64,000 bases of DNA from Nitratidesulfovibrio termitidis HI1 (GTDB lineage Bacteria; Desulfobacterota; Desulfovibrionia; Desulfovibrionales; Desulfovibrionaceae). The DNA is taken from contig NZ_KI632512.1 in assembly GCF_000504305.1 (NCBI RefSeq), positions 466,388 through 530,387 of the forward strand, in the 5' to 3' direction. Numbering within the stretch: the first letter of the stretch is position 1; every line of letters begins with the position of its first letter. Positions 8,837 to 18,510 of this stretch are shown in pieces. The notes beneath the pieces were generated by a model, which was not told where the DNA came from, ran no database searches, and saw only the letters and a program-made list of their open reading frames with translations. Made by a program: the position numbers and the translations under genes.

Positions 8837-8872
8837 AAAAAAACGCCGGTAAACGCTTTCACGTCACCGGCG
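8837..8872 (-). terminator. Terminator of the lpxL operon
   Basis: Read on the minus strand: CGCCGGT and ACCGGCG arms around an inner ACG/CGT pairing, then seven T residues. It lies about 50 bases after the lpxL stop. Confidence 0.85.
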
Positions 8873-8923
8873 GAGGCAGACTGATCGATTCCAATGGTTA
8901 ATGAACCGAGACGACAGGCGAAG

Positions 8924-9886
8924 TCAGGCGTCCTGTCCGGGGCGGGTCTTCCAGCGTTTGTGCATCCAGAACCACTGTTCGGGGTGGGCGCGCACCGCCC
9001 TCTCCACGGCTTCGGTGTAGTACCGGGCCACTGCTTCGAGCTTTTCGGTGCGGTCTCCGTCAAGCGTCGCCGTATCCAGCGGTTCGTCGATGTACAGCCT
9101 GTAGCGGCGACCCTCGCGGATCATGAAGGCGGGCCACACTTCAGCCTCGGCGCGCACGGCCAGCAGGGCTGGCCCCATGTTCACGGCGGCTGTCTCGCCC
9201 AGGAATGGAAGGAAGATGGCCTCGCTGCGACGACAGTTGTGATCCACCAGAAATCCGGCGCACCCCCTGCGCTTCAGCCCCTTGAGTACGGTGAACACGG
9301 CGTTGCGGTGGTCCACCACCTGCAATCCGCGCGCGCCGCGCATGGCGAAGATGAAGTCGTTGAGGGTTCGGTTGCCGTTGCGCCGCACCACCACCATGCG
9401 CGGGCGGTCCGGCTGCCAGCGTCCCAGCAGCGAGCCCATGAACTCCCACGCTCCCAGATGGGCCGTGGCCGCCACCAACGGGCGTTGGCTTGCGGTGATC
9501 CTGCGCAGCCGGTCGGGATTGTCGATGATCAGGCGGTCGCCGATCAGTTCGAAGCCGAACTTGCCCACCAGCACCAATTCCAGGAACGACCGGGCATTGT
9601 GGGCAAAGCTGTCCCGCGCGATGCGTGTGGCTTCACGCTGCGACACGCCGAGATGATCGGCGATGGCGCGGACGGCCAGGCGTCTCCTGCCGGGCAGGCA
9701 ATGCCACAGCAGCGCGCCCAGTGCGTTGCCGTACCGGGCTATGCCGTCAAACCCCCGTCTGGCCAGAGCGCGGGCCAGCATGTGCAGCAGGCGTGGCATG
9801 AGGCCTTTTGGGGCGGTGCCGGAATCCGGCCTGCCCTCTGCACCGGGGCCGGGGGAAATGTCCGTGCGGTCTGTGTGGGGGGTCAT
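8924..9886 (-). CDS. lpxL: Lipid A biosynthesis acyltransferase (LpxL/HtrB family)
   Basis: 320 residues. The conserved HxxxxE catalytic pair is seen in TAHLGAWEF, followed by VVVRRNGN, the FLVDHNCRRSEAIFLPFLG segment typical of the Kdo-dependent late acyltransferases, and the C-terminal EQWFWMHKRWKTRP motif. These inner-membrane enzymes add the secondary acyl chains of lipid A. The substrate (lauroyl, myristoyl or other) cannot be told, nor whether the numbering should be LpxL or LpxM. Its start overlaps the end of the DUF374 gene by four bases, so it is the last gene of a coupled three-gene operon with msbA. Confidence 0.85.
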   Translation of the reverse strand: MTPHTDRTDISPGPGAEGRPDSGTAPKGLMPRLLHMLARALARRGFDGIARYGNALGALLWHCLPGRRRLAVRAIADHLGVSQREATRIARDSFAHNARSFLELVLVGKFGFELIGDRLIIDNPDRLRRITASQRPLVAATAHLGAWEFMGSLLGRWQPDRPRMVVVRRNGNRTLNDFIFAMRGARGLQVVDHRNAVFTVLKGLKRRGCAGFLVDHNCRRSEAIFLPFLGETAAVNMGPALLAVRAEAEVWPAFMIREGRRYRLYIDEPLDTATLDGDRTEKLEAVARYYTEAVERAVRAHPEQWFWMHKRWKTRPGQDA

Positions 9887-10548
9887 CGCAATCCTTCAAG
9901 CCGGGCTTCAAGTTCCGCACAGGCGGCGGTCAGGGCGGCATCGCTCCCCTGCCCGTTCTCCCCCCCTTTTGGCGGGTCCATCGTAGCGGCAAGATCCGGC
10001 AGCCGGTACGGCGCGCCGAACGCCACACGCACGCGGGAAAACGGCAGCGGCAGTTGGAACCGGTCCCAGGCGCGCTCGAACACCTTGGCGCGGCCCATGA
10101 AAATGCGTACCGGCACGATGGGCGCGCCCGCCCGCTGCGCCAGAAAGATGGCCCCCGGCTTGACCTTGTGACGCGGCCCCCGCGGACCGTCCACGGTCAC
10201 GCAGCCGCACAATCCTTCCTTGCGCATCTGGCGTGCCGCGCCGATCAGCGCCTTGACCCCGCCACGAGAACTGGAACCCCGCGCGGTGCGCAGCCCCAGC
10301 CGTTGCAGCACCTGGGCCAGATACTCACCGTCGCGGCTCTGGCTGACCACGGTGACGATCTCCAGGTCGCCCCGCACGTGCATGAGCGGAAAGAGTTCGT
10401 CGTGCCACAGCGCAAAGACCATGGGAGTATGGGCATGCCACAGGTCGTCCACGGCATCGCGCCCGGCAATGTCGTAGCGTAGCGTGGCGCACCAGGCCTT
10501 GTACAGTGCGTACAGCGGCGGTGCGATGAGGGCGGGGGGCAGCTTCAC
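9883..10548 (-). CDS. DUF374 lysophospholipid acyltransferase-family protein
   Basis: 221 residues of the DUF374 family, related to PlsC-like acyltransferases. Seen motifs are VFALWHDELFPL (HxxxxD-type box shared by this superfamily), VVSQSRDGEYL, GSSSRGGVKAL and TVDGPRGPRHKVKPG. Members are commonly found next to lipid A or Kdo genes and are thought to act in outer membrane lipid assembly, but the exact reaction is not settled. Four-base overlaps on both sides, with msbA upstream and lpxL downstream, argue for translational coupling and a shared job in lipid A maturation. Confidence 0.8.
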   Translation of the reverse strand: MKLPPALIAPPLYALYKAWCATLRYDIAGRDAVDDLWHAHTPMVFALWHDELFPLMHVRGDLEIVTVVSQSRDGEYLAQVLQRLGLRTARGSSSRGGVKALIGAARQMRKEGLCGCVTVDGPRGPRHKVKPGAIFLAQRAGAPIVPVRIFMGRAKVFERAWDRFQLPLPFSRVRVAFGAPYRLPDLAATMDPPKGGENGQGSDAALTAACAELEARLEGLR

Positions 10549-12374
10549 GCGGTGGCTCCGGCAGGGGGCGTTGCCGCGCCCTGTTCCGCCCCGTCAGCAA
10601 CGGCATCCGTGGCGAACTGCATGGCGTACAGCCGGGCGTACAGGGAGCACCGGCCCAGCAGTTCCTCGTGCCGCCCTGCGTCCACGATGCGTCCCTGCTC
10701 CATGACCAGGATACGGTCTGCGGAAAGAATGGTGGACAGCCGGTGGGCAATGACGATGCTGGTGCGGTTCTGCATCAGGTTGTCCAGGGCCTTCTGCACG
10801 ATGCGCTCGGCCTCGGAGTCCAGTGCGCTGGTTGCCTCGTCCAGGATCAGCAGCGGCGCATCCTTCATGATGGCCCGCGCAATGGTCAGGCGCTGTTTCT
10901 GCCCGCCGGACAGCTTCACCCCGCGCTCGCCCAGCAGCGTGTCGTACCCTTCCGGCAGTTCGCGGATGAATTCGTCGGCGTAGGCGGATGTGGCGGCGGT
11001 GCGCACGGCCTCTTCGTCGATGGGGCCGGGAAGGCCATAGGTGATGTTGTCGCGCACCGGAAGGTTGAACAGGAAGGTGTCCTGCGACACCATGGACACG
11101 TTGCGGCGCAAGGTATCCAGTGTATAGTCCGCCACCGGGCGGCCATTGAGGACGATGGCGCCCTGCTGCGGCTCGTAGAACCGGGGAATGAGGTTGACGA
11201 AGGTGCTTTTGCCCGCGCCGCTGGGGCCCACGATGGCCACACGTTCGCCCGCGCGCACGGTAAGGCTGACGTTGTCCAGCGCGGGTACAGCCTTGCTGCC
11301 GTATGTGAAGGTAACGCCCTCGAAGCGCAGTTCGCGGAAAGGCTCGTCAAAGGGGGTATCGCCCCCCTGCTCCACCACCAGTTCGGGCGCGTCGAGGATC
11401 TCGAACACCCGCTCGGCGCCAGCCAGGGCACGCTGCACGTCCATGTTGTAGGAATTCAGCGACTTGACCGGGTCATACAGCATGGCCAGGGCAGCCACGA
11501 ACGAGAAGAACGTGCCCGCCGTGGTTTCACCAGTAATAACCTCATGCCCGCCGAACCAGATCACCAGGCCGATACCCACGGCCCCGATCAGTTCCATGAC
11601 CGGCGAGGACAGCTCGGACACGCTGGCCTGCTTCAGGTACAGCCGGGCCAGGCGCTCGTTTTCATCGTCGAAGCGGCGCGCCTCGTGCCGTTCCGTGGCG
11701 AACGCCTTGACCACCCGGATGCCGCTGAACACTTCCTGCAACACCACGGAAATGTCCGCCAGCTTGGACTGGTTGCGGCGGCCGTACTTGCGCAACTTGC
11801 GGCCGAACCAGACAAGGGGATACAGCGCCGCGGGCAGCACCAGCACCGCCCACACCGCCAGGCGCGGGTTCTGGTAGAACACCACGCCCACCAATCCCAG
11901 CATGGTCAGCAACTGCCGCACCATCATCACGATGGACGGCAGGCTGTTGCGGATCATGGTCACGTCGCTGATGATGCGCGACATGAGCATGCCCACCTGC
12001 GATTCCTCGTAGAATTGCAGCGGCAGGTAGATGATCTTGTCGTACAGCTCCGAGCGCAGCTTTTCCAGTACGCGCAGGCCGCTGTACTGCATGAAGTAGT
12101 TCTGCACATAGCGGCCCGCGCCCTTCACCAGCGTAAGCACGAAGAACAGCAGCGGCACGTACAGCAACGCCCGCTCGTCCTTGTTGATGAAGATCTCGTC
12201 CAGGGCGGGCTTGACCAGCCAGGCGGTCCCGGCGGTGCTCAGCGAGACCACGCCCATGGCCAGCATGGAAAGGAATATCTGGACCCGATAGGGGTGAAAA
12301 TACTTCAAGCAACGCTTGAGCAAGTGAATGCTCTGGCCCTGGGTGGGCTGTTCGGTCTTGGAGGCATTGGCCAT
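10545..12374 (-). CDS. msbA: Lipid A export ABC transporter MsbA
   Basis: 609 residues, the normal size of a fused half-transporter. The N-terminal half has six predicted membrane helices with the family-like segments LPLQFYEESQVGMLMSRI and LPSIVMMVRQLLTM; the C-terminal ATPase has Walker A (GPSGAGKST), the Q-loop region, the signature LSGGQKQR, Walker B (LLILDEATSALD) and a switch His in VIAHRLST. As a homodimer it flips lipid A-core from the inner to the outer leaflet. Being the first gene of an operon with two lipid acyltransferases strengthens MsbA over a general multidrug exporter. The promoter must lie in the 112 bases shared with the divergent yedF gene. Confidence 0.9.
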   Translation of the reverse strand: MANASKTEQPTQGQSIHLLKRCLKYFHPYRVQIFLSMLAMGVVSLSTAGTAWLVKPALDEIFINKDERALLYVPLLFFVLTLVKGAGRYVQNYFMQYSGLRVLEKLRSELYDKIIYLPLQFYEESQVGMLMSRIISDVTMIRNSLPSIVMMVRQLLTMLGLVGVVFYQNPRLAVWAVLVLPAALYPLVWFGRKLRKYGRRNQSKLADISVVLQEVFSGIRVVKAFATERHEARRFDDENERLARLYLKQASVSELSSPVMELIGAVGIGLVIWFGGHEVITGETTAGTFFSFVAALAMLYDPVKSLNSYNMDVQRALAGAERVFEILDAPELVVEQGGDTPFDEPFRELRFEGVTFTYGSKAVPALDNVSLTVRAGERVAIVGPSGAGKSTFVNLIPRFYEPQQGAIVLNGRPVADYTLDTLRRNVSMVSQDTFLFNLPVRDNITYGLPGPIDEEAVRTAATSAYADEFIRELPEGYDTLLGERGVKLSGGQKQRLTIARAIMKDAPLLILDEATSALDSEAERIVQKALDNLMQNRTSIVIAHRLSTILSADRILVMEQGRIVDAGRHEELLGRCSLYARLYAMQFATDAVADGAEQGAATPPAGATA

Positions 12375-12486
12375 ATGGTGCGTGGTCTTCTATTTGTTTT
12401 GTGGATGCATTGTGTGAAATGGTGCGACTGTTTTCAATTTGACCGGGCCGCTCCGTGTAGTGTTCCTTCGGAAAAGGAGGCTCACC

Positions 12487-13125
12487 ATGCCAGAAATCGA
12501 ACTGAACTGCCAGAATCTTCCCTGCCCCCAGCCCGTGCTGCGCTGCAAGCGTTGCCTGGACGAGCAATCGCCCGCCTCGTTGGTGGTGGTCGTTGATAAC
12601 CAGGCCGCGCGCGAGAACGTGACGCGCTTTCTCTCCACCCAAGGGTATGCCGTACAGACAGAGGAAGAGGGCGACGGCCTGTGGCGGCTGCGCGGGGTGA
12701 AGGGCGATGCCCGGGGGGCCGGCCCCGATCCTGCGGACGATTGCGAGGTCTGCGAAGTGATGACCGAGGAGCAACTGCGCCGCATGGGCGAGAAGGTCGT
12801 GGTGTTGCTGACCTCGGATGTCATCGGTTCGGGTGACGACACGCTGGGCGCCAAGTTGATGCAGAACTTCCTGGCCACCCTGCCAGAACTGGGTGCCGAA
12901 CTGTGGCGCGTGGTCATGCTGAACGGCGCGGTGCGCCTTTCCGCCGCGGACAGCCCGGCCCTGCCCCATCTGAAGCGGCTGGAAGCCGCCGGGGCCACCG
13001 TGCTGGTCTGCGGCACCTGCCTTGACCATTTCGGACTTCTGGAGCAAAAGGCCGTGGGCCAGACCACCAATATGCTCGACGTGGTCACCAGCCTGCAACT
13101 CGCCACCAAGATCATCCGGCCGTAA
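12487..13125 (+). CDS. yedF: YedF-type sulfurtransferase-like selenium metabolism protein
   Basis: 212 residues with two parts. The first 75 form a TusA-like domain with the CPxP-type signature (NLPCPQPVLRC). The second, from about residue 95, is a DsrE-like domain (VVVLLTSDVIGSGDDTLG, LLMNGAVRLSA-type strand, and VLVCGTCLDHFG with Cys). This architecture defines the YedF family, found mostly in selenium-using organisms and thought to handle selenium or sulfur as a persulfide carrier; the exact partner is unknown. GAAAAGGAGG is placed before ATG 12487. It is transcribed alone, away from msbA. Confidence 0.85.
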   Translation: MPEIELNCQNLPCPQPVLRCKRCLDEQSPASLVVVVDNQAARENVTRFLSTQGYAVQTEEEGDGLWRLRGVKGDARGAGPDPADDCEVCEVMTEEQLRRMGEKVVVLLTSDVIGSGDDTLGAKLMQNFLATLPELGAELWRVVMLNGAVRLSAADSPALPHLKRLEAAGATVLVCGTCLDHFGLLEQKAVGQTTNMLDVVTSLQLATKIIRP

Positions 13126-13492
13126 TTGGCCGGGGCGCGCACCTGGCCCGGAGCACGGATGTGCCCGGCCAACGTAGCGCCGCCATGCAACATGCCCGGG
13201 ATGCCGTCCGGCGCGCCGCTGAAAGGATGCGCCGGGCGGTTTTCTTTGCCGGGCGACCGGGATAGACTGTTTCGGTTCACTTGCGTACGGTGGCCGCGCA
13301 TCCGCCCGAAGGGCCACCGGGCGTGCCGTCCGTGCGTGTTGCGGACGCCTTGTCCGAAGCTGCCGGGGACGCCCCGGGCAGATGTTCCGACCCTCTCGCT
13401 TAAAGCCGTACGACTGTTCCGTACCACTGGCAGCGTACGGGCCCTGCCGCCCCAAACTTCAGCCCGCCGGACCCGGTCCGGCCCGGAACCCC
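13126..13492. other. Intergenic region upstream of the pseudouridine synthase gene
   Basis: No gene or clear regulatory site was recognised. Open frames continue through it because of the very high G+C content, including an in-frame extension of the next gene back to 13382, but this part lacks family similarity and has no ribosome-binding site. Confidence 0.5.
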
Positions 13493-14653
13493 ATGACCCA
13501 GCGCCGTCCGTCGTCTCCGCCCCGTCCCGCCAAGCCTTCGACCGGTCGTCCCAAGCGTCCCGCCGCAGGTTCTGCCCAAGCCGATGCTACGTCCGATGCC
13601 CGTAAGGGCACGCGCCCCGCTCGGTCGGGCGGTGGGCAGGACCGTCCGGAACGTCGCTCCGGTCAGGATCGTCGCTCCGGTCCGGGGCCGCGCGGCAAGG
13701 ATGGTGCGGCGTACCCGCATGGGGACAAGGATGGTCGTCAGGGACGTCGTGCCGGGGCGGATCGGGATGGCCGCGAGGCAGATCCGGCGGCGCGTCAGTC
13801 TATGAATTCGATGGTGGATGGGCATGCCGCCCAATCCGCTCAATCCGTCCAATTGGTTCAGCCCGGTGAACCGCACATGCAGCCGGGCGAATCGGCCATG
13901 CAGCCCGGCGAAGTGCGCCTGAACAAGGCCATTGCCGGGGCGGGCGTGTGTTCGCGGCGTCAGGCGGACGACCTCATACAGCAGGGGGTGGTGCGGGTCA
14001 ACGGCGAGGTGGTGGATACCCCCGGTGCACGGGTAGTGCCGGGGCGGGACCGCATCGAAGTGCGCGGGCAACTGCTGGAACTGGATGCCGCGCCCGCCGC
14101 GTTCACCTACGTGATGCTGCACAAGCCGGTGCAGGTCGTCTCCACCGTGCGCGACCCGCAGGGACGCCCCACGGTGCTGGGCATCCTGCCACCCGACCTG
14201 CGTGGTGGGCGTCTGTACCCCGTGGGCAGGCTGGACTATTTTTCCGAGGGGCTGTTGATCCTTACCGACGACGGCGATCTGACCAACCGGCTCACCCACC
14301 CCCGCTACCACCTGCCCAAGGTCTACATGGTCAAGGTGCGCGGCCACGTGACCGAACCCACCCTGGCACCCATGCGCCAGGGCATGACCCTGGCCGAGGG
14401 CGAACACCTCGCCCCGGTGGAGGTGCGTCTGTTGCAGTCGGACCGCCAGGCCAGCCTTTTCGAGATGACCCTGCATCAGGGGGTCAACCGCCAGATTCGC
14501 CGGATGTGCCGCGACCTGGGCCTGACGGTGCTGCTGCTGCGGCGCGTGCGACAGGGGCCGCTGGAACTGGGCGAACTGCCCAAGGGTGCGGCCCGCCGCC
14601 TGACTCCGAACGAGGTGGCAGCCCTGCGCCGTGCCGCTGGCCTTGAATCATAA
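13493..14653 (+). CDS. RsuA/RluB-family 16S/23S rRNA pseudouridine synthase with long N-terminal tail
   Basis: 386 residues. The catalytic part starts near residue 140 with an S4 RNA-binding domain (VRLNKAIAGAGVCSRRQADD, GVVRVNGEVVDTPG), then the synthase domain with the catalytic aspartate in YPVGRLDYFSEGLLILTDDG and the QGVNRQIRRMC motif. The family isomerises single uridines in 16S (RsuA) or 23S (RluB/E/F) rRNA; which one is uncertain, RluB being the most likely. The first 140 residues are low-complexity, rich in Arg, Gly, Pro and Asp, with three near-copies of MQPGE; such basic tails occur in RluB and probably bind RNA. The start ATG 13493 lacks a strong ribosome-binding site. Confidence 0.85.
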   Translation: MTQRRPSSPPRPAKPSTGRPKRPAAGSAQADATSDARKGTRPARSGGGQDRPERRSGQDRRSGPGPRGKDGAAYPHGDKDGRQGRRAGADRDGREADPAARQSMNSMVDGHAAQSAQSVQLVQPGEPHMQPGESAMQPGEVRLNKAIAGAGVCSRRQADDLIQQGVVRVNGEVVDTPGARVVPGRDRIEVRGQLLELDAAPAAFTYVMLHKPVQVVSTVRDPQGRPTVLGILPPDLRGGRLYPVGRLDYFSEGLLILTDDGDLTNRLTHPRYHLPKVYMVKVRGHVTEPTLAPMRQGMTLAEGEHLAPVEVRLLQSDRQASLFEMTLHQGVNRQIRRMCRDLGLTVLLLRRVRQGPLELGELPKGAARRLTPNEVAALRRAAGLES

Positions 14654-14667
14654 CGACGCAGTTTTTC

Positions 14668-14709
14668 TGAAAAAACAACGCCTCCTGCAGTGCTGCAGGA
14701 GGCGTTGTT
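14668..14709. terminator. Bidirectional terminator between the pseudouridine synthase gene and lolA
   Basis: A 17-bp stem (arms 14674-14690 and 14693-14709, core CAACGCCTCCTGCAG) joined by TG, with a T-rich run on the plus side and TTTTTTC on the minus side. It serves both convergent genes. Confidence 0.9.
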
Positions 14710-14823
14710 GCATTTTTGCATTTCAAGCTGAACGTGAAGAGGTGGTGTTCCTTTTCTTTGAGGAGAAGATGCGCTTGACGCTGGCACTGCCAGATACAAC
14801 CAGCTACCAGACGTATCGCGCCC

Positions 14824-15525
14824 CTAGTTGAACAACTGCTTTTCGGGCGAACCCTGCCTGGTCCGGTCTTCCACGTCCACCCCCTTGGGCGGTGCGAAGC
14901 GAAAGGCGCTGTCCGGCACCCCGGCGTCGGTACTCAGGCTGTTCAGCGTGATGTCGTTCTCGTTGCCGTAGAAGTCGATGATCTTGGCCCGGCGGATCAG
15001 GTTGGTGTCCGGATCCACCCACAGGAACGCCTCGGTCAGTTGCGGGGTGGGTTCCTTGGGGTACATGTGCAGGCGGGCCATGCCGTTGTCGTCGGCCTCT
15101 TCCGCCACGTCGAAGTCCTGCTCCAGCTTGGCCTGGCCGGTGATCACCTTGATGATGGACCGCGAGTCCTGCACCAGTTCCACCGGGTACTTGTAGGCCA
15201 CTTCCTCGTCGGGCAGGTAGTTCCAGATTTCGTTGGCCGTCACCACCAGCAGTTCGGCATGCGGGGCCTTGGTTTCCCAACGCACCAGCAGCGGCTTGCG
15301 GAATTGCAGGGTGCCCTGCCGGGTCTCCTTGGCGCCGCTTTCACGGTGCAGCAGCACCTGGGTGAAGTCCGCCTTGAGGGTGTTGGTGGCGTCATAGCGC
15401 TGTTGCAGGCGGTTGGTCAGTTCGCCTGCCGCATGCGACGGCGTAGCGGACATACCCATGGCGGCACACAGGGCGGCAAGGCCCAGCAGGCAGGAGAAGG
15501 CACGAAGGGAAAGGGGACGAATCAC
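14824..15525 (-). CDS. lolA: Outer membrane lipoprotein carrier protein LolA
   Basis: 233 residues with a clear signal peptide (CLLGLAALCAAMG, cleavage after SHA). The mature part has LolA features: LKADFTQVL, KPLLVRWETKAPHAELLVV, YLPDEEVAYKYPV and the C-terminal RFAPPKGVDVED. LolA carries lipoproteins from LolCDE across the periplasm to the outer membrane; bamD and another lipoprotein gene in this window are potential clients. The start is GTG 15525, chosen because CAGGAG sits eight bases upstream and the signal peptide follows at once; in-frame codons further upstream would add a non-signal extension. It is the last gene of the aroQ-efp-ftsK-lolA line. Confidence 0.85.
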   Translation of the reverse strand: MIRPLSLRAFSCLLGLAALCAAMGMSATPSHAAGELTNRLQQRYDATNTLKADFTQVLLHRESGAKETRQGTLQFRKPLLVRWETKAPHAELLVVTANEIWNYLPDEEVAYKYPVELVQDSRSIIKVITGQAKLEQDFDVAEEADDNGMARLHMYPKEPTPQLTEAFLWVDPDTNLIRRAKIIDFYGNENDITLNSLSTDAGVPDSAFRFAPPKGVDVEDRTRQGSPEKQLFN

Positions 15526-15776
15526 GGGATGCTCCTGTGGAGGATTACTGGCGGGATGGGGAAGGCGTGTGCCCTGCGGCGTGCCGTGCAAGGCGGCAAG
15601 TGGCGGGCATTGCCCCGCAGACGCATGGCGCCACGGTGCACGATCCGGAAAGGTACAGCCGGATTCCGGCCATGCTGGGGCTGCGCTAGCAGGACTGGGG
15701 CACCGCGTCAACACGTGCGGCGGGCGCGGGGCGAAGGCGGAAAACCGCCCCACCCCGTGTGCCCTTGCCCGCGTGG

Positions 15777-18443
15777 TTATCTGATGACCATGCGCGGTTT
15801 GCTGCCGTCGGAGGGGCCGATGATGCCATCGTGCTCCATCTGCTCCACGTAGCGCGCCGCCCGGTTGAACCCGATGCGGAAACGCCGCTGGATCTGCGAG
15901 ATGGAGGCCTTGCCCTGGCCGATGACGAATTCCACGGCCTCGGCGTACATGGGGTCGTCGGAAAGATCGCCCCCGCCGTTGCCATTGCCGCCGTCGCCCG
16001 TGCCGTCGTTGCCCCAGTCGGCGAAGTCCACGGTGTAGTTGGGGGCCTGCTGGTGCTTCCAGAATTCCACCACGGCAGCCACGTCATCGTCGCCCACGAA
16101 GGCGCCGTGCAGCCGCTGCAACTTGCCGCCGCTGGGCTTGAAGAGCATGTCGCCCTTGCCCAGCAGGTGCTCCGCGCCCACGGTGTCGAGAATGGTGCGC
16201 GAATCGTGCTTGGAGGTAACCTGGAACGAGATGCGGCACGGGAAGTTGGCCTTGATGAGGCCGGTGACCACGTCCACGCTGGGGCGCTGGGTGGCCAGGA
16301 TCATGTGGATGCCCGCCGCGCGCGCCAGCTGGGCCAGCCGCACGATGCTGGTTTCCACTTCCTTGGCGGCGGTCAGCATGAGGTCGGCCAGTTCATCGAT
16401 GACGATGACCAGGTACGGCATGCGTTCCAGGTCCGCCAGTTCCGGCGGCAGGTTTGCGCCAAGGTCGGCCAGCTTCTGGTTGTACCCGGCGATGTTGCGT
16501 ACCGCCAGGCGCGCCATGGCCTGGTAGCGGCGGTCCATCTCCTGCACGGCCCAGTCCAGCGCGTTCTTGGCCAGGGCCATTTCCGTCACTACCGGGTGCA
16601 CCAGGTGCGGCAGGTCGGCGTATACGGCAAGCTCGATGCGCTTGGGGTCCACCAGCAGCATCTGCACGTCTTCCGGGCGTGCCTTGTACAGGAAGCTGAG
16701 CAGGATGGAGTTCAGGCACACGCTCTTGCCCGCGCCTGTGGCACCCGCCACCAAAAGGTGGGGCATGCGGGCAAGATCCGCCACGGTGGCATTGCCCGCG
16801 ATGTCCTTGCCGATGGCCATGGTGAGCATGGACGGGGCCGAGCGGAAGGTGTCCGAGCCCAGCAGTTCCTTGAAGCACACGTTTTCGCGCGCCTCGTTGG
16901 GAATCTCGATGCCCACGGTGTCCGTGCCGGGGATGGGGGCCTGGATGCGCACGGCGATGGCCTTCAGCGCCAGGGCCAGATCGTCGCTGAGGTTGGCGAT
17001 GCGGCTCACCTTCACGCCGGGGGCCGGGCGCACCTCGAACATGGTGACCACCGGGCCGGGGGTGATGCGGGTCAGTTCGCCCTGCACGCCGAAGTCGGCC
17101 AGGCAGGTGATGACGCTCTGCCCCTTGGTCTCCAGTATCTGGCGGGCAGGCTTGGTGTCGCCGCCCGCCACGGAGTGCAGCAGGTCAAGGCCGGGCAGTT
17201 TGCTGCGGGCCTTGCGGGGGCGCGCGGTCTTGGCGGGCGCGGTCCCCTGCCCTTCGCGGGCCGGGTCGTCGCCAAAGGCGCCTTCCAGCCAGGTGGGGCC
17301 AGCCTCGCCGGCGGCGTAATCCACGAGGTCTTCGGCAAGACCGTCAGCCAGATTGTTGGGCAAACCGTTGGGCAGCCCGTCGACGCCGTCGCCCGTCAGA
17401 TCGTCCTCAAGCCCCATGGCGCCGGGGCCGAATTCATTATCCGCAAAGGGATCGCCGACGCTGGCAGATGCACTCCTGCCCCCACGGGCAATGGCGCGGG
17501 CCGTAGCGCGGCCATCGGGCTGGGCGGCATCGTGCACGGCATGGGCGTACGCGTCGTCGTCTTCCGGATCCTGGGGCACGTAGGGTGCGTGCGGCGAGGC
17601 CCCCGGCCTGTCATCACCTGGGCGGTACGGGCGGGGGGTGCCCTGCACGCCGCGCCCGGCGGGCAGCGGCGCGGGGGTGACGTCGACCACCTGTCCCTGC
17701 CTGGCCCCGCGTTTGCGGTTCCACAGGAACTGGAACACGCCCATGCCCGGCAGCTTCAGCCAGCGGGAGGCGCGCGCGCTGGTGGTGGCGGTGCCTGCGG
17801 GATCGGGCAGGCGCTCCTCACCCCCCACGATGACCGGGCGGGCCGCGGCGGCTTCCACCGCGCTCCGCGGCGCGGAAATTTCCAGCTTTGCCGAGGGCTT
17901 TGCCTTGGGCGTCAACCCTTCACGCAGTCCTTCAAGAATGCGACGCCCCATGGCCGACCAGGACAGGGCCAGCACCAGCTGGGCCGAGATCAGGAACAGG
18001 AACAGCCATACCAGCGCCGAGCCGCGCGGGCTGAAATAGCGTGCCGCAAAATTGTGCAGGATGATGCCGAAGAAGCCGCCCCCGCCCACGTCGCCGATGG
18101 ACAGGTTCCATCCCGCGCCCAGGGTGGCCACGCAGGCGCCCAGCAGGATGAGCCCCAGCCAGCGCCACCACGGCACGTCGAAGGGGATGACCACATAGCG
18201 CGCGCCAAGGCCCATGAACCCGAAAGGCCACAGGAAGGCGGAAAAGCCGAAGAGATCCACCAGGATGCCGCCGATGTACGAGCCGAACAGCCCCGCGCTG
18301 TTGCGCACCTGCGTGGCATTGCTGACCACGTGGTTCAGGCTGGGGTCGCGGGCGTCGAAAGTGGCGAGGCTGAGCAGCAGCAGCAGCCCCCAGAAGATGA
18401 GGAAGAGCCCGAAAAGTTCGCGGGCCAGTTTGTTGCCGTCCGT
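15777..18443 (-). CDS. ftsK: DNA translocase FtsK, apparent ACG start
   Basis: 888 residues. Four membrane helices lie in the first 190 residues, followed by a 320-residue Pro/Ala/Gly/Asp-rich linker and the RecA-like motor with Walker A GATGAGKSV (about 567-575) and Walker B LLVDPKR. The end is the gamma winged-helix domain (ISQIQRRFRIGFNRAARYVE) that reads KOPS and contacts XerD. It pumps DNA at the septum and activates dimer resolution. ATG 18617 and GTG near 18574 are in frame but lie upstream of the efp terminator hairpin. After the hairpin the only well-placed candidate is ACG 18443, seven bases behind AGGAGGG and just before DGNKLARELF. An ACG start is unusual; a substitution or sequence error of an ATG is the alternative. 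Confidence 0.9.
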   Translation of the reverse strand, partial: TDGNKLARELFGLFLIFWGLLLLLSLATFDARDPSLNHVVSNATQVRNSAGLFGSYIGGILVDLFGFSAFLWPFGFMGLGARYVVIPFDVPWWRWLGLILLGACVATLGAGWNLSIGDVGGGGFFGIILHNFAARYFSPRGSALVWLFLFLISAQLVLALSWSAMGRRILEGLREGLTPKAKPSAKLEISAPRSAVEAAAARPVIVGGEERLPDPAGTATTSARASRWLKLPGMGVFQFLWNRKRGARQGQVVDVTPAPLPAGRGVQGTPRPYRPGDDRPGASPHAPYVPQDPEDDDAYAHAVHDAAQPDGRATARAIARGGRSASASVGDPFADNEFGPGAMGLEDDLTGDGVDGLPNGLPNNLADGLAEDLVDYAAGEAGPTWLEGAFGDDPAREGQGTAPAKTARPRKARSKLPGLDLLHSVAGGDTKPARQILETKGQSVITCLADFGVQGELTRITPGPVVTMFEVRPAPGVKVSRIANLSDDLALALKAIAVRIQAPIPGTDTVGIEIPNEARENVCFKELLGSDTFRSAPSMLTMAIGKDIAGNATVADLARMPHLLVAGATGAGKSVCLNSILLSFLYKARPEDVQMLLVDPKRIELAVYADLPHLVHPVVTEMALAKNALDWAVQEMDRRYQAMARLAVRNIAGYNQKLADLGANLPPELADLERMPYLVIVIDELADLMLTAAKEVETSIVRLAQLARAAGIHMILATQRPSVDVVTGLIKANFPCRISFQVTSKHDSRTILDTVGAEHLLGKGDMLFKPSGGKLQRLHGAFVGDDDVAAVVEFWKHQQAPNYTVDFADWGNDGTGDGGNGNGGGDLSDDPMYAEAVEFVIGQGKASISQIQRRFRIGFNRAARYVEQMEHDGIIGPSDGSKPRMVIR

Positions 18444-18510
18444 GGCGGCACCCTCCTGATGTCGCGGCCTGATTGTCGCGGAATGTGTATTGACGCGGGG
18501 CGGCCCGCAA

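Noticed and set aside
8773-8901. 42-codon frame starting MSIVNSVYGLRGMQSSISAA, reminiscent of flagellar rod/hook N-termini
   Set aside because: It has no ribosome-binding site, lacks the NIAN motif of that family, and overlaps the lpxL terminator on the other strand. At best a decayed fragment.
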